A stretch of DNA of 64,000 bases. Origin: Taiwanofungus camphoratus (lineage: Eukaryota; Basidiomycota; Agaricomycetes; Polyporales; Taiwanofungaceae). The stretch lies in the NCBI GenBank assembly GCA_003999685.1, contig CP021223.1, forward strand, positions 868,001-932,000, read 5' to 3'. This document shows, one piece after another, positions 45,586 to 58,535 of this stretch; within the stretch, counting starts at the first letter, position 1, and every line of letters begins with the position of its first letter. Both the position numbers and the translations under genes were made by a program. The notes under the pieces were generated by a model that ran no database searches, was not told the origin of the DNA, and saw nothing but the letters and a program-made list of their open reading frames with translations.

Positions 45586-46180
45586 TGCCCACGTCAACAT
45601 ATTTGGCGGAGTCGCCCACCGGATCCATAGTATCACCGAAGAGCGGGTCAGTCCCAGCCAGTCAGTGGCGGTCTCATACTGATTTCGTCCACTCAGGGAT
45701 CGATTCTTGACTCCCATGGTCTCTGGCGCGGTGACTGGCGGTCTCATTGGCATCGCATGGATAGTCGGGGGCATCATATACTTGTGGAACCTCTGGAAAA
45801 GCTCGCGACAGGCTCGCGCCGCCGGTCTCAGGAGCCGTCGCCAGCTGCTCGTCCCGCCACCAAAGCCCGACGCTTTTATCATCCCACCAGACCCTGCGAT
45901 CATCCAGGGAGCCAAGGTTCCAGGGGAAGAGGTGCTGAGAAACGGCGCGCCGTTCAACCATAAGATATCACCGGAGCATGTGAAGTTGGTGCCATTAGTG
46001 CATAGAGTCGAGGAGGATTCAGGCGATTACGGGTTTATCATGCCCGAAATGGCGCACAGCGTCTCCGACCCGCTACCGGCGGAGTTGGCACCGCTATCAT
46101 CACGTATTGGACACGATAGACCGTTCATCAACCCGTCCTCTCCAGCACATCTTGGGCGAAGAAGCCGTCCCTCGTATTGA
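45586..46180 (+). CDS. Small single-pass membrane protein
   Basis: Two exons (45586-45647 and 45697-46180) join as ...SPKSG/DRFLTPM... to give 181 residues. A short polar N-terminus precedes one membrane helix (GAVTGGLIGIAWIVGGIIYL). A basic stretch (WKSSRQARAAGLRSRRQ) suggests the C-terminus is cytosolic, followed by a Pro-rich soluble tail. No family recognised. An alternative start at ATG 45716 would drop the first exon and leave the helix at the very N-terminus. The two-exon model is preferred because the splice is clean and in frame. Convergent with the dehydratase gene. Confidence 0.72.
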
Positions 46181-46459
46181 TTTATACAACGGTCGGAACT
46201 GCATGTCTCATGTATCTTGATATACGATCCTTTTATTGTACGAGGTAAGCTGGAAAGTCGAGTTCCCGGACCAAGCTCTATTTAGTTGAATATATTCACC
46301 ATCCAAATGTAAATGAGCGCTGGTACATCGTGTGTCGATAATGGTGTTTTACGATAATATTCTACGGACACATGATTAGAGTCTTTTCTATACACAGATA
46401 TTGCCTGTACACGCTTGTCGTTCTCCTTGCCTAGCGTAACATTCGCTCTCCCCACAACA

Positions 46460-49400
46460 TCAGTCGCAGTACGCACCAACGCTGGCGGGCTGGAGGCAGG
46501 GATCAGTGGTCCATTGTTCGTTGATTGCAAGTTGGAGACACTCACAGCCACATCCCTTGCATAGCGGTACAAGATGCCCCTCTTCGCACGGAACTCGCGC
46601 GTGCCGACCGCATCCCACTCAGCCTTGCGCCGCGCCTGCTCCGCCTCGTCGACGAGCCAGTTGAGCGTCCTGCTCTCGGAGTCGATGACGATCTTGTCGC
46701 CGTCCTTGACGAGCGCGATGGGCCCACCGTTCTGCGCCTCCGGCACGACGTGACCTGGATGCTATATAAGCAATCACACCTCACTTTCACAAGGTTGAAG
46801 GACTGACCGATAATGAAGCCTCGCGACGCGCCAGAGAAGCGGCCGTCCGTGATCAGAGCGGTTTTGCCGCCGAGTCCAGCTCCAATAAGTGCGCTAGTAG
46901 GACCTGTCGAGAGGTCAAGTTCAGTTTTCTGTGCCTTGCTACAGACAGCACTTCTGTAAAGTTTTACCTAACATCTGTGTTATGCCAGTCAATCTGTCGT
47001 TTCACATTTTATCTATCAAGAAAGACCGACCTCTGGCATTCCGGGTGCTCCCTTGGGACCTTGGTACCGGAAGATGATTACTGTGCCCTCCTTGAGTTCG
47101 CCTGCTTCCAGCGCGGTGTAGAAGGGGGGAAGGCTAGAGAGAAATCGTCTTCAGCACCGAGCAGTTCGCGCTCTGACGAAGACTCACGTGTCGAAGCATT
47201 TCGCCACTCCCTGTAGATTGAGATCCCTTAGCCATAAGACGCCTTTTCTAATATAATTAGGACGCACCTCGAAGCGGGAACCTTCCTTTCCTGTCAACTT
47301 CGCAACAGCAGTCCCGGGAGCTAGGTTTCCGCGAAGAATGGTGATATGGCCAGTCTAAAAGCTTACGTCAGGCTTCGTGCGCGACTAATACTATCTATAT
47401 CCAAATCACCTTCTTGATGGGATTGCTGAGTGGCTTAACAACGTCCTGTGTGGTCATATCAAGCTCGGGGACATCTTCCAAGTTCTCAGCCAGAGTCTTC
47501 CCAGTGACAGTCATTTGGCTGCCGTCGATGAGATCGGTGTTCTTCAGCAAGTACTTGACCAGAGCTGGGATGCCGCCAACTTTGTGCAAGTCTTCCATTA
47601 GGAACTTGCCAGAAGGTCTGAATTCCCCTTGTTAGATCCCATTGCATACCACATATATGACCTCTCGCTCACTTCAGGTCAGCAAGGTAAGGTGTCTTAT
47701 CAGCAATTTGCTGGAAGTCATCAATAGTGAGAGGCACGTTTGCCGCCCGAGCTATTGCTAGTAGGTGAAGCACCTGTGTGGTCGGTCAATATGTGTAGGC
47801 GACTTCATATGGTTCATCACTGACAGAGTTCGTGGAGCCTCCCAAGACATTGATAACTGCGATGGTATTCAAGAAGGATTGACGAGTGAGAATATCCCTA
47901 ATCGATGCCATGTCGGTGTATATATGAAGATGCGTCTCACAAAGAGCTTACTTCGGTTTAAGGTCTAACTCGAGCAGCTTCTTGAGATACTTCGCGGCCT
48001 TGAAACATTCTTGGGTCTTTTCTTTTCTCGTTTCAGGTAAACATACGAGGAGGAGCATACGTCAGTGAGTTGGCGGGCTCACCCGGATACGTAGCGGGAG
48101 TGCTTGAAGAGTAGGGCAGAGACATGCCCAGCACTTCCAATGCACTCGACATGGTGTTGGCACTACGCTTTTAGTTAGTCATCTTACATGTTCCCGAAAT
48201 TTGTCACCACGTACGTGTACATCCCTCCGCATGCGCCTGGGCCTGGGCAAGAATGCCGCACAACATCGAATCGCTCTTGTTCGCTGATTCTACCAACAGC
48301 AAAAGCACCTGTGAGACAACAAAAAATTCCGTATAAGACACTGGCATCGTGTACAAGGGTATCCACTTGCCGTAGGACTCGAAGGCGTCCGCGATGTTCA
48401 TGTTGTCACCCTTTTGGTGGCCCAACGCGGGACAGTCCACGTTGCGGACGCCGGGCGAAATCGTGCCCCCGTAGATAATAATGGTTGGGCGGTTATGGCG
48501 GACTGCAGCCATGACACAGGCCGGCATGTTCTTATCGCATCTGTATTGGTCACATAGTGGCAGTGGTAGACATGACTTGATGATCTGACGAACCCTGGAA
48601 TTGAGATGTTGCCGTCATAGTATTGAGCCTTTCGGAAAAATGTCATTTTCGTCGTGCTATGTAGAATGTGGTCGGCATACCAATGTAACCTAGATTCCAC
48701 GTCAGCTAGAAGTTTTGGATAGGTGTGTAGAACATACCGCTTCAATCGAATCTGCGATCAAATCACGACTCGGTAGCCTAGATGACTGTCAGACCTGGTT
48801 ACAAGGACATATGAGTTAGACTTACGAGTATCTCATGCCTATATCATTAATGCAGGAAATTTAGTCCAAACCCCTTCAATATGAAAGAGCGTCGTGCTTA
48901 CCCTCAGTACCCATAGTGATTGCATCACTAGTTTGCTAGTCAGTAGGGTACGAGACGTGACCGAGGGCGCTGATAACAATACCTAACACCAATGGTGTTA
49001 AACGTGAGGCCGACCAGACCCTCCTGCTTGCACCCCTCCTTGACCTTCACGGCAAGATCAAGCTGGAGGAAATTCATGAAATGGAAATCTGGGTGCTAAT
49101 AATGTGCACTTACAAGATGTGAGTTGCAAGGATTGCCTGAGACATACTCAGACTGTCACGTTTCGGCAAGTAATCACCCGGGAGCTCACCTTCCCACCAG
49201 ATTGGAGAAATACCAATCTGAAGGGGGGGGGGGGATGAGACTGGGGAACACAAGCCTAGCTAGTGGTCGTACCTGGGGTTTGTTCATGTCTTCTTCTGTC
49301 AAGCCCACGGCATACACTACAAGGGAAAGACAAGTTGTGACCCAACCGAAGAACGCAAAACGAAATAACAACCCTACGCATAGCCTGAGCACCTCCTCGT

Positions 49401-49616
49401 TGCTGTAAAATATACAAGATGAGATCAGATATGGCTCGTTGGCTTCGAGATCACCTTGTCCTGCGTGAGGATACTCGAAATCTTGTTGAGCTTGACATTG
49501 CCGGTGTTTGATGCCTTTGGCACCGTGTGGCTGTAAGACGCGGCATGGATGAGTGGCTTGGGATAGCAGTAATACCATGAAAAATGAACAAACATTTCAA
49601 CGCCTCCGGAAGACAT
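46460..49616 (-). CDS. ILV3: Dihydroxy-acid dehydratase, 25 exons
   Basis: Exons, 5' to 3': 49455-49616, 49378-49402, 49273-49316, 49190-49217, 49114-49136, 48983-49062, 48902-48927, 48826-48838, 48738-48777, 48681-48689, 48594-48628, 48371-48540, 48215-48308, 48084-48162, 47952-48022, 47825-47897, 47673-47773, 47410-47617, 47268-47354, 47188-47210, 47031-47133, 46968-46974, 46808-46903, 46546-46754, 46460-46489. Together they give 611 residues. Iron-sulfur and active-site landmarks are all present: [57 protein letters not shown] and RYARDVAPASVGAY. Reaction: dihydroxy-acid to 2-keto acid in isoleucine/valine synthesis, mitochondrial. The N-terminal ~45 residues could be the presequence; the exact start is less sure. 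One intron has a GC donor. Confidence 0.97.
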
Positions 49617-49918
49617 GCTGGTTTACGAGAGAATGGTTGTGGGATTGTCCTTGCCCATGCCGGGTATGTCCCTGCTAAAATACGCGAAAAATAACCTTGT
49701 ACTCCCTATCGCTCGACGATCGCGGACCGAGATGCTCGCAGTCACGTCACGTCACCGTCGCGTCACATTACCTTCGATCACGCAATACCGGAAATTACGG
49801 ACCCCCGTCTTATCCAATCGCACATCAGCGGTTTGGTACAATGTAATATCTTCTTCCTTCAGTAGGTAGAAAGGCCTATTGCTCGTACAGCATCAACCGG
49901 TTCAACACATGATCTAAT
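49617..49918. promoter_or_regulatory. Promoter of the dehydratase gene
   Basis: 302 bases lie between the Pex5 stop and the dehydratase start (both minus). They contain CACGTCACGTCACC-like CpG-rich repeats around 49742-49770 with several GTCAC units, which may bind bZIP-type regulators; that is inference. Confidence 0.35.
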
Positions 49919-52356
49919 CTAAAAATCAAACCCTTCCTTCCGGAATGAATCCACGTCCGTCGTCGACTTTGCCATATCAGCTAGATCCTGTCGGTCCTAC
50001 ACATGCATCGGTAAAGCGATTAGATGATATATGGATGGTCGAGGCGGAGTGGGAACCCACCATCGACAGGAAAGTGCGGCGAAGTGTGAACCATAATTGG
50101 TCACTCTTTGCACCTCCTGACATGTCTTGCATCGCCAAAGCGCTTAAAAGGTGTTCCGCGGCCTCCTTATGTGCGCCTATATTGAGACCTATGGGAGAGC
50201 GAAAGTGAGCCGTTTCAACCGTCCGATTGGTCCGAAGCAAGATACGAACAGGCAACGCCCACGTTGTAGATCGCACGGGTGTATGTGGGTCGCAATTGCA
50301 GCGCTTCCCTGTAGGCACCAAGAGCCTCTTCTGGTTTGTTACCATTTGAAAGCGAGGATCCTAGTCTGTTCCACAGCAAGTAATCCTGAATAGGAAGTAG
50401 GATTAACACAGCGGGCTTCTCAAGAACGCGAGCTCGCTTACTTTAGGTCGAATTGTGAGAGCAGCTTCAAAGCAATCCTTCGCCCGGGCGTAGTCGTTAT
50501 TGGTGTAAAATAATACTCCGAGAGCAATTTGCACATCTGGGTCCATCTCGCCCCGGCTGTACTGCTCGCGTGCCAGGTTGAGAAAGACTTCTGTAACACG
50601 CTCGTGTGAATGCCACGAGGACTGCGTTAGTGACTTCCAGGCCTCCTGAGGGATCTCATAGGACGGGAAACGGGCACGCAGCCATCGCAGGAGCATGGTA
50701 TGCGACGCTCGCTCGTACGACTCGTTCGTGAATGAGATGGCCAGAGACTACGTTATCAAGAGGTCAATGAATGTGGGACTAAGCGAGAAGATTGGACTGA
50801 CCAACATGCCTTCGCCAGAGGCTCCTACTTGTTCTGCCTGCTTGGTACCTTCTAATAATGCGCGCATGGCGGCATCTTCCCGCTCATCCATACTCCTTGT
50901 CTCACCTAGAAGAAGCCATGCCTCGTATCCGCCTTCACCCAATTCACCTTGCTGGATTGCTGCTTCTAGCAGTAATGCTACCTCTGATAATGAACCATTC
51001 TGTTCAAGAAGAGTTTTCGCTTCCTGCAGAGCTGATCGAGATGAAGATGGATCGATGTATTTATTCTCTCGCTCTGTGGTATATGATGGATCGGTATAGT
51101 CAATTACCGGACGCCGTAGGCGTAATTGAGAACACGAACCGAAAATATATGGCTCCAAAATCGGAAGCCCGTCGCCTGTAAATTTGATTCTATCTTCACG
51201 TGGAATATCAAAATCGCCGAGACCGTCGCGCCATGCACCTTGCATCATAGCATCGTAATCGAATTCAAAGTCATCTTCGAATAGAGGAGTAGCAAGAGCA
51301 TTTGCTTCTTGGATTTGCCTTGACATTCTGAGATAGACAATATTATCAGCTACCAACCACGAAGATAGCCTGTAAGTAATCACAACGAACTCTGCGGCAT
51401 CCAGCTTAGAGGAGGGACCAAAATTCCATGTCGACGCTTCATTACTCTTATCCGGTTCGCCTTCTAGCCGCGTATCCTGCAGGGAGTCTGCGAGATTGGA
51501 GATATTCTCATCAACCTCAACGATTCTAGCGTTCTCAGTCTGTGTAGATATTACTGATGCAGCTGCTTGGGCGAAAGCCGCGTCGAAATCAATCTCTTTG
51601 CTTTTCCCCTTGCCCTTATCGATTCCTTGTAATGGATCCAAAGACGCATTAACACTGGATCCGAGCATTCCGTACGGTATCGATCCACCATACAAACCAG
51701 ATGTCATATATGGCATTTGAAGAACTGCGTGGGACATGAGACTTTAGGTTAGAAAACGAAAGTATAAACCGCACAATCAAGCCTGTGCTGAGCGCCGTTT
51801 TGCACGGATCCAAGGACGGTGACACCCGGAATAGCGTTAAATTCTGCAGCCCAGGGAGGATCCTGGCCATGACCAATATATCCTTGGAATATCTGATTCT
51901 GCACAGATTGCCTGTCTCCTATCTCATTCCAAGCTTTAGTTAGATCTGGCCCTGCGCGCGGGGCTGCATCCATGAGACGTCCGATTTGGGGTGGTATATG
52001 ATGATGTCCTCGAGCGGGATGTCCTGAATTCAAAGCTTGCACATTTCCGTCAAAGAATTGACGCGCAAGAGCGAGGTCTCGCTCCGCTGCGGGGGTAGAA
52101 GTACTGGGAAGATGACGCAGCTGTAATTTGAGAAACAATTAGCATGAGACCTTTATAAGAGTATCCACACACGCACCGAAGCCGATGAAGGTCCTACAAC
52201 TCTATCCTGTCAACGTATCAATGAGATGTTTCCGTAGATGGAGAAGAGCTGTACTTGTTGTAGACTCCGGTCGCCTTCAGTATGTTTCAACACTTGAGAC
52301 AAAGGGTTGAATGGTACGGCACATTCTGAACCAGAGATGAGACCTTGGAGGGACAT
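49919..52356 (-). CDS. PEX5: Peroxisomal targeting signal 1 receptor Pex5
   Basis: Nine exons (52255-52356, 52177-52206, 51775-52120, 51140-51724, 50802-51073, 50442-50747, 50250-50385, 50061-50188, 49919-49996) give 660 residues. The N-terminus [21 protein letters not shown] has the conserved Cys used for monoubiquitination and recycling. PPWAAEFN is a WxxxF-type site for Pex13/Pex14. The C-terminal TPR array includes [83 protein letters not shown] and [27 protein letters not shown]. The end, SFRKEGFDF, is typical. Role: cytosolic receptor delivering SKL-type cargo to peroxisomes. A Val/Tyr/Leu-rich segment at about residue 285 may hide an unspliced intron. Confidence 0.95.
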
Positions 52357-53087
52357 CAGGATGCTATAGTCGTGGCGAGATGAAAGAGTGAAGTAGGAGG
52401 ATTAGTACAAGTTGCCGCGAGTGTTGGGGTAGGCTAGCCGCTAGCACTCAAGTAGTCCGAAAGGGCTTCGGCCATTCCCGAGCTACCAGCAGAATGGAAG
52501 CATTTCGACGAATAGACGACGACGCACACGCCATTGCGACAAAAACTTGAATGATCTCGTATGTACTTGCATGAATACTGGCATACGTCTGCATGTAAAC
52601 CACTCCCGAGTTCAGATCATGATAAATGGACCTTAGAATGCTTTTATATCACGTTCTCTTCTGTGATCCCACTTCACAACGCTCGGGATCTGGCCGACGT
52701 GATTGTTGGTGTCTACGTTTAGTGTCTCCAAAGACGTCGGATTATACATGGTCAGGCCATGCATTACAAGTCTTGTGCTGACTCTGTATAATCCTTTTTG
52801 GTTGAGTGATATCCTGGTACTTTTCGTCTACGTGTTGTCTGGCCTCGAGCTGCAATGCACCAATACATGCTCCTTTGAACCAAGACCGACTTGTGTCTAG
52901 CACAGATTCTTTGGATGCTGTTAGAACTGATTCTGTGGCAAAAACCAGTGATTTTTCCAATCCTGACTGCGCAAACTTACTGATTGTCTCAAAGAGTCAG
53001 CCGTTCTCAGTCAAATTCCTGATACTTGTATTGATCATTTATGGATGGTCAAATGCCCAGCAGACTGACTCGGTTCGTGCTCTCAGA
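52357..53087. promoter_or_regulatory. Divergent promoter, Pex5 / PH-domain gene
   Basis: 731 bases lie between two divergent starts. An open frame continues upstream of the PH-gene ATG in the same phase (from 52806) but without a convincing protein. No TATA box was recognised. Confidence 0.4.
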
Positions 53088-56000
53088 ATGTCTCGCTTTT
53101 ACGATGCTCCCTCAGAAATTCTCTCCCTCTATTCGCACCCCATGACGAGAGCAAGCTCATCGACCCAAGACTCAGAGCATCTTGCCACTCCGCTAGACGA
53201 GGCTTCGTTCCACCGAGGTCAAAAACCTGGTGTATCTGTACCAAGTAGCAGATTTTCTAGTAATGTTATCAAGATCCGCTCGGAAACCCCAGAATTGCAG
53301 CTCAACTTGAGCGAAAGGCAGGTGCGACCCCCCTCCGAAACAGGTCAATATGATGTAGAGCCCTATGGGCCTTACTTCTCTTTACCCGTTGATCCTATTG
53401 CGAATACTTCTGCTCTCACTCGTCGCCGCACAACAAAGGAGTTGATAGGTCGATACGAATCAATGAACTCGCAACCCAGCTCCCGAGCTAGCCACACGTC
53501 TGCCGTGGGGACTGAACGCTACCGAAAACCCAGAGGCGCTTATCCAGGTGTGGAGAGGAAGGACAAAAGCCGCTCGCCCATTCGCCAGTCTATTCGCAAT
53601 TTTCTGTCCGTGTTCAAGAAAAATAGGTCTTCAGTGAAAGACCAGTCCGAGCACTCAGATGCTACTGAGAATCGACCTCAACCAATCACTAACGAGTGTG
53701 CAAGGACTACTCAGCCAAATGCACCTCTACAGGATTCGCCACCCTCCAATCCGGCTAACGTGAGCACCACTAGCGGTAACGTTGCGATGGCTATCTGCAC
53801 CACCCCGATATCCATGTCAGTGCGTGCCGGGTGCTCTGGGCCCCTCCTCTATTTATCCCGTCCGTCGTCGCCCAGCGTCCACCCTGTATGGACGAACTGC
53901 ACCGCAACGCTTCACAGTACACATATCTTGATAACTTGGCACACGAGGCACGGAAACCCGTCCACAAGTATCATCTCGTTCACATCGTGTACAGATGTGC
54001 ACTCATTGTCTGTGTCCGACCTAAATCCTAATGAGCGGGCGCTTTTACCCTTCGATGCTGGAGACGTAAAAGTATTTGAGCTTCTATTTGAGGGAAAGCC
54101 GAGGGAGAAGTTCGCGGCAGGATCGGTAGCGGAAAGAGCTTCCTGGGTCAGCGCAATATGGTACGCTAAAGCTTACCGGCATGCGTTCCTCAAGACTAAC
54201 TGTCTACTTCCACTCGTCCTTGACATCGGTTAGGGATGCAATTCTGCAAACACAGGAACAAAAGATTGAGTCAACGAGTGTAGTCGAGAAGAAGAGGATG
54301 TCTGAGGCAAACGTCAATGCACTTGGCCACCAAGATTGTCCCAATCCTCCACATAGTCCAAATGACTCAAAGACAGACAATGTACCACCAAGGTCATCGG
54401 CCATCAACGTAGACCGTGCCCTTCCAGATCTCCCTGCTTCGCCAAAAGCCCCAGCACCTTCTCCTGCTCGACTCTCTCTCCAAATCCCTTCCAGCTCCCA
54501 CGTCCCACCTCCACATGCATTATCCCCTCTACCCAGACCACCAGTCACGCCGACGGCTCCATCTTTGCTTTCGTCATATTCACGTTCCTCCACTCCAACA
54601 CGCTCTCAGAGTCCTTCTCTTCGGCATCTTGACCAGCGCTCGGTAGTGAAGCAACGCCTTGCACAGATAGAGGGATTGGGCTCGCCTGTCTCCCCAACTC
54701 GCTCTACTCCCGGTTCACTCCTTGCTACTTCACCAACACGTACTCGAAGCGCGGCCAAGCGTATCAAGGATGACGGGTCACTCCAGCGCCAGACTAGCCC
54801 AGTCTCCAGTGCCGGAGGTTCAATTATTGATGTTTACGGAAACATGGATTCTGTATCTCCCCTCTCCATGTACTCGGGATGTCTGACCTCTGTCCCATCC
54901 AGCTGTGGTACACCGGAGATTCATTCTGACCGCTGGAATCAAAGATCACCATTCAGTTCCTCACGGTTAAAAGCTGCTACACCCAGTACGAATCAAACAG
55001 GGACGAAGCGACCAGAATTACATATCGAGACCTTACGACCTCAGTCACTCGTCAACCATACTACAGGTGATTTGACAGCACGCTCGGGTTCCGCTACTAA
55101 TAAGCAAACAGCCACCTTAGGCGAGGAGGAAAAAAGCTCTAGTCTTCCTCGAACAAGTGCTGGCATTGAGTTACAGAAAGAATTGGAAAGAATTGGGCAA
55201 TCTGTTAAGTGTCTAGAAGGGCACTCGGAGACGGACGGTGCGAACCCAGATCACCTCTGCATGAAGGCCGGTTCTATCCTGGAACAGCTGCGTCAGTCTG
55301 CTCCTCCAGACCTGTCGTCCATATTGGAGAAGTTGGATCATATGCGTGTCGAGTGTAGGACCGTAGGTGGTGTGGAGCTCCGAAACGTCAATCCTTCGAC
55401 CGAATGGGTAAAGATGAATGAAAAAGTGGATCAACTAGTTGCTCTATGCCAGAGTCTGAAAGCTGGCAATACAGGAGGTGGTATTACTAGCTCCATGGCC
55501 ATCGACGAAAACGACAAAGAGGTTTGCCATGTTCTCGACCGTCCTTATAACCTACTTATACAAATTTCAGACTGGGGAGATTCTTTCCTTACTCAAAGAG
55601 GCTCAAAGTCAATGGATGACCCAAGGAGAACAACAGACGGAGAGTATCCGGTACCTTAATGAGCTAAATTCGGTGAGTGTTTCTAATTCAACGATATTCA
55701 ACCCTGTTCTGACTGTCCCCAATAGTGGCTTGAAGCGTTCGTTAACCACGGAACTTCTCAAATTGAGAGCGTAGCGGTTGGTGTACAACAACTGTGCAGG
55801 GATCTCGGTTCCGTAGGAGAGGTGCAAGTCACTGGTGAGGATGGCGTGTCACAGCCTGGAGGTAGTCTATTGGCAGACGTCCGCAAGCTTTTAACTGAAA
55901 CCAAAGGTCGCGAGGAAAATTCTGTCGCACTGCACGCCTCTGTCAATGGTCTTATCGCAGCTGTCCAAGAAGATCTGAGAAAGAACGCGGAAGCTCGGAA

Positions 56001-56675
56001 TGTGCTCAGTGCGTATGAGGAACGGCTACTTGACCAATATCTCATTGGCATTCTCTGTAGCAACTGAGTCAGTAGTGGGATTAATTGACCGTCAACGCCA
56101 AGACCATGAGCGTATGTTGAGGACGCTTGGAACAGGTCAGTCGCTGTGTCACAATAATATGCATCGTCTCAGTGGCGATCTAGAGTTATCGAACGAAATC
56201 CGTGGGGAACGCTTGAGGTTCGTCGAGGCTATGAAAGAAGCTACAGCTATCAATGTTCAAAGTAAGTCGATATTGATTTAACCGAATAAAGCTGATTCGT
56301 TCATACATCATTCAAAAGTTCATGTCGAAGAGTTCAAAAAAGAATTGACCAGAGAAGTCCTCTTGATGACTCAGGAAGTGGGACGTCTACAGAGAGAACG
56401 GCAAGTGCTGGAACAGCAAATCGCTGATTTATTCGCGTTCTATGCAAAACAGAAACAAGCTGGAGGTGTGAGTATTATTCGTTAGCTTCTGCGGGACTGC
56501 TCTTAGAAGTATGTCTCCACCACAGCTCCTGCAGCCAACTGCTCGTCATAACGTACATTTTCAATCTCGCCCGCCAATTATACCACCGGCTCCAGGTGGG
56601 GCTCATGCTTCCACTCCGACTCGCCGAAGACCTCTTCCGAGCCCAGTTCCCAGACCAGCGTCCTCGATTGGGTAA
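53088..56675 (+). CDS. PH-like domain protein with C-terminal coiled coil
   Basis: Eight exons (53088-54160, 54234-55521, 55571-55672, 55726-56008, 56061-56135, 56184-56261, 56319-56467, 56526-56675) give 1065 residues. The start follows an open frame that extends further upstream, so it could be longer. Residues 1-240 are Ser/Arg-rich. A PH-like fold fills about 245-365 (GPLLYLSRPSSPSVHPVW, LLFEGKPREKFAAGS, ERASWVSAIWDAI), with the closing Trp helix expected of PH domains. A long disordered Ser/Pro region is next, then helical segments from about 650 and a coiled coil near the end (EEFKKELTREVLLMTQEVGRL). The tail is Pro/Arg-rich. Likely a membrane- or cortex-associated adaptor; the partner is unknown. 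Confidence 0.78.
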
Positions 56676-56912
56676 ACACTACGATTATGAGCAATCGCTT
56701 GCTGCCCTCTTATGCACAGAATATTCTTCTACCCGACGTTGTGTCACATCTTTCTATATCTACAGTATGAACTGTTTGTACTGCTAAATGGTAGCCAACA
56801 AGCTAAAGGTTCGCTTTACTGTCACTACTCTCTTTCAGCAGAAAGAATCCGCCAGCACGGACATGATGATAAGTACAGCAGAATGTATATACAGCAATTT
56901 CCCATTCAACAA

Positions 56913-58535
56913 TCATATCCTCAATTCAGTGATGTGGATCGCACCACGGCACTCCCAGATCTTGACTAGACGCAAACCTGCTCGCTCCGCAAGTGCACTG
57001 AAGTCGTTAGGCGTCCGTTCTTGACCATTGTGAGCAGTGAGCATGTTGAGATCGGCCTGGTTCGAGTATTTGTGGGCCCAGCCGTAGTTCGCCGGAAGAG
57101 GAGGTGGGGCCCGCTTCAGGTAGGAAGAGCCGATCGTAGGGTGAATCACTTGGTCAGCGATCAGGATGCGGGATTCAGGACCCATGGCCTGGCCGAGGCG
57201 TGTGAGTATCGTCACGCATTCGTCGTCGGCCCAATCATGGCTGTATGCGTAGAATGAGAGGGTAAGTAGCGTGGTCGACCGATCGACATGAGGGACAACG
57301 AACAGTAAATAACGCATGAGATACACTTCCGCGCCTTTCACGGGTTGCTCAGTGAACATGTCATGAGCCATAAGCTTAGTGCGACCTGTGTGAATTGCTT
57401 CTGCCAGTTCGCGAAGCCAGACTTCTTCGGCCTGCCGGATCATGGGAGCGAGGTCTTGCACAACAAAGCGCAAATTTGGAAACTTCTTCGCCAAACCTAG
57501 ACTCATGCCACCTGTCGAGATATCTCAATGTCACACCGGAGCCATGGGCGGGACATTGAGAACATACCGACACCCCCTCCAACGTCGACGACAATACCTG
57601 ATCCGAGCGTTTCCCATGGGTAATCTGACAGACATATCAGCGAAAGCTTTATGGTGCACAAAGTTGAAAACCTAACCGGCAAAAAGCGCAGGTTCGTGCG
57701 GACGTCCGCCACCCAGCATTGCGAGGTTGAATATCTTGACTTCTGGTCGTGGCTTCACTGTACCGTCGGGTTGCTTGATTCCTTCCTCAAAATACTCCCA
57801 CATCGTGAGGTTCGTGCCAACGGCCTCCTGGAAGGCGGTCTCTCGTGGAGAGTATGAGCGAGTTTTGACGGGGTCAAATAACACAGTTGGCAATTTGCTC
57901 GAGGCAAAGTAAACATCCCTGCCGCTACCAGATGTGCCGGTAAGCAAGAACTACTTTAATCAACGGCAATTGGGAATCGTACTGTATGAGTATGTTGCAC
58001 CGTAAAGGTTCGTTGTCGACCAATTGCTGACTTGTAGGGCTATTGGCGAAGTGGTCCCTTTGGACTTCCGAAAAGATGTGGACAGTACAGAGACAGCGAA
58101 GCACTCGTGCTGAACATAACGTTAAGCTTGCAGCCACAGAACACATATGGATGACTTACCTACCTTTTGCTCTTCGATGCCGACCTGTTCGCTGATCTTC
58201 TGAACGGGAACGCCTGTCTGCGGATCGGCGTCGGCAAGGATATCTGCAATGCGGGCTTCTGCCGCAATGTGTAATGCGCGAGAAATATAGTATTGGGTGC
58301 CCATTTCCATCAATCTGCTTTGTGGTTCTTGGACAAGGTCCATACACATGCCGCAAGCACCGAGGACGGCCCGGCGAGCATCGTGCAGCTCTACAGAAGG
58401 GAGGGTTGGAAGAGAGCTGGTCTTTTGAGAAGCGTTCTGTGCTTCCATCTCCCACTCTTTGATGACTACTTCGGAAGCATCGCTGAGCAAGCGCACCAGA
58501 GAACGCAATTTCTGTACTTTGTCCTCGACAGACAT
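56913..58535 (-). CDS. SAM-dependent O-methyltransferase
   Basis: Five exons (58160-58535, 57983-58109, 57677-57924, 57568-57624, 56913-57511) give 468 residues. The N-terminal half is the dimerisation/winged-helix part (ALHIAAEARIADILADAD, ARVLRCLCTVHIFSEV). The catalytic half has the SAM loop VVDVGGGVGG, the acidic VVQDLAPMIRQAEEVW, and the HDWADDECVTIL segment with the expected catalytic His. The family methylates small phenolic or polyketide hydroxyls in fungal secondary metabolism. No synthase genes flank it, so it appears to stand alone. Convergent with the PH gene (237 bases). Confidence 0.9.

Noticed and set aside
45707-46180. Intronless model of the small membrane protein starting at the upstream TTG or at ATG 45716
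   Set aside because: A clean GTCAGT-CAG intron joins an upstream ATG exon in phase, giving a longer and more natural N-terminus.
56913-58535. Secondary-metabolite gene cluster around the O-methyltransferase
   Set aside because: No polyketide synthase, NRPS, terpene cyclase, P450 or transporter is adjacent within the window.
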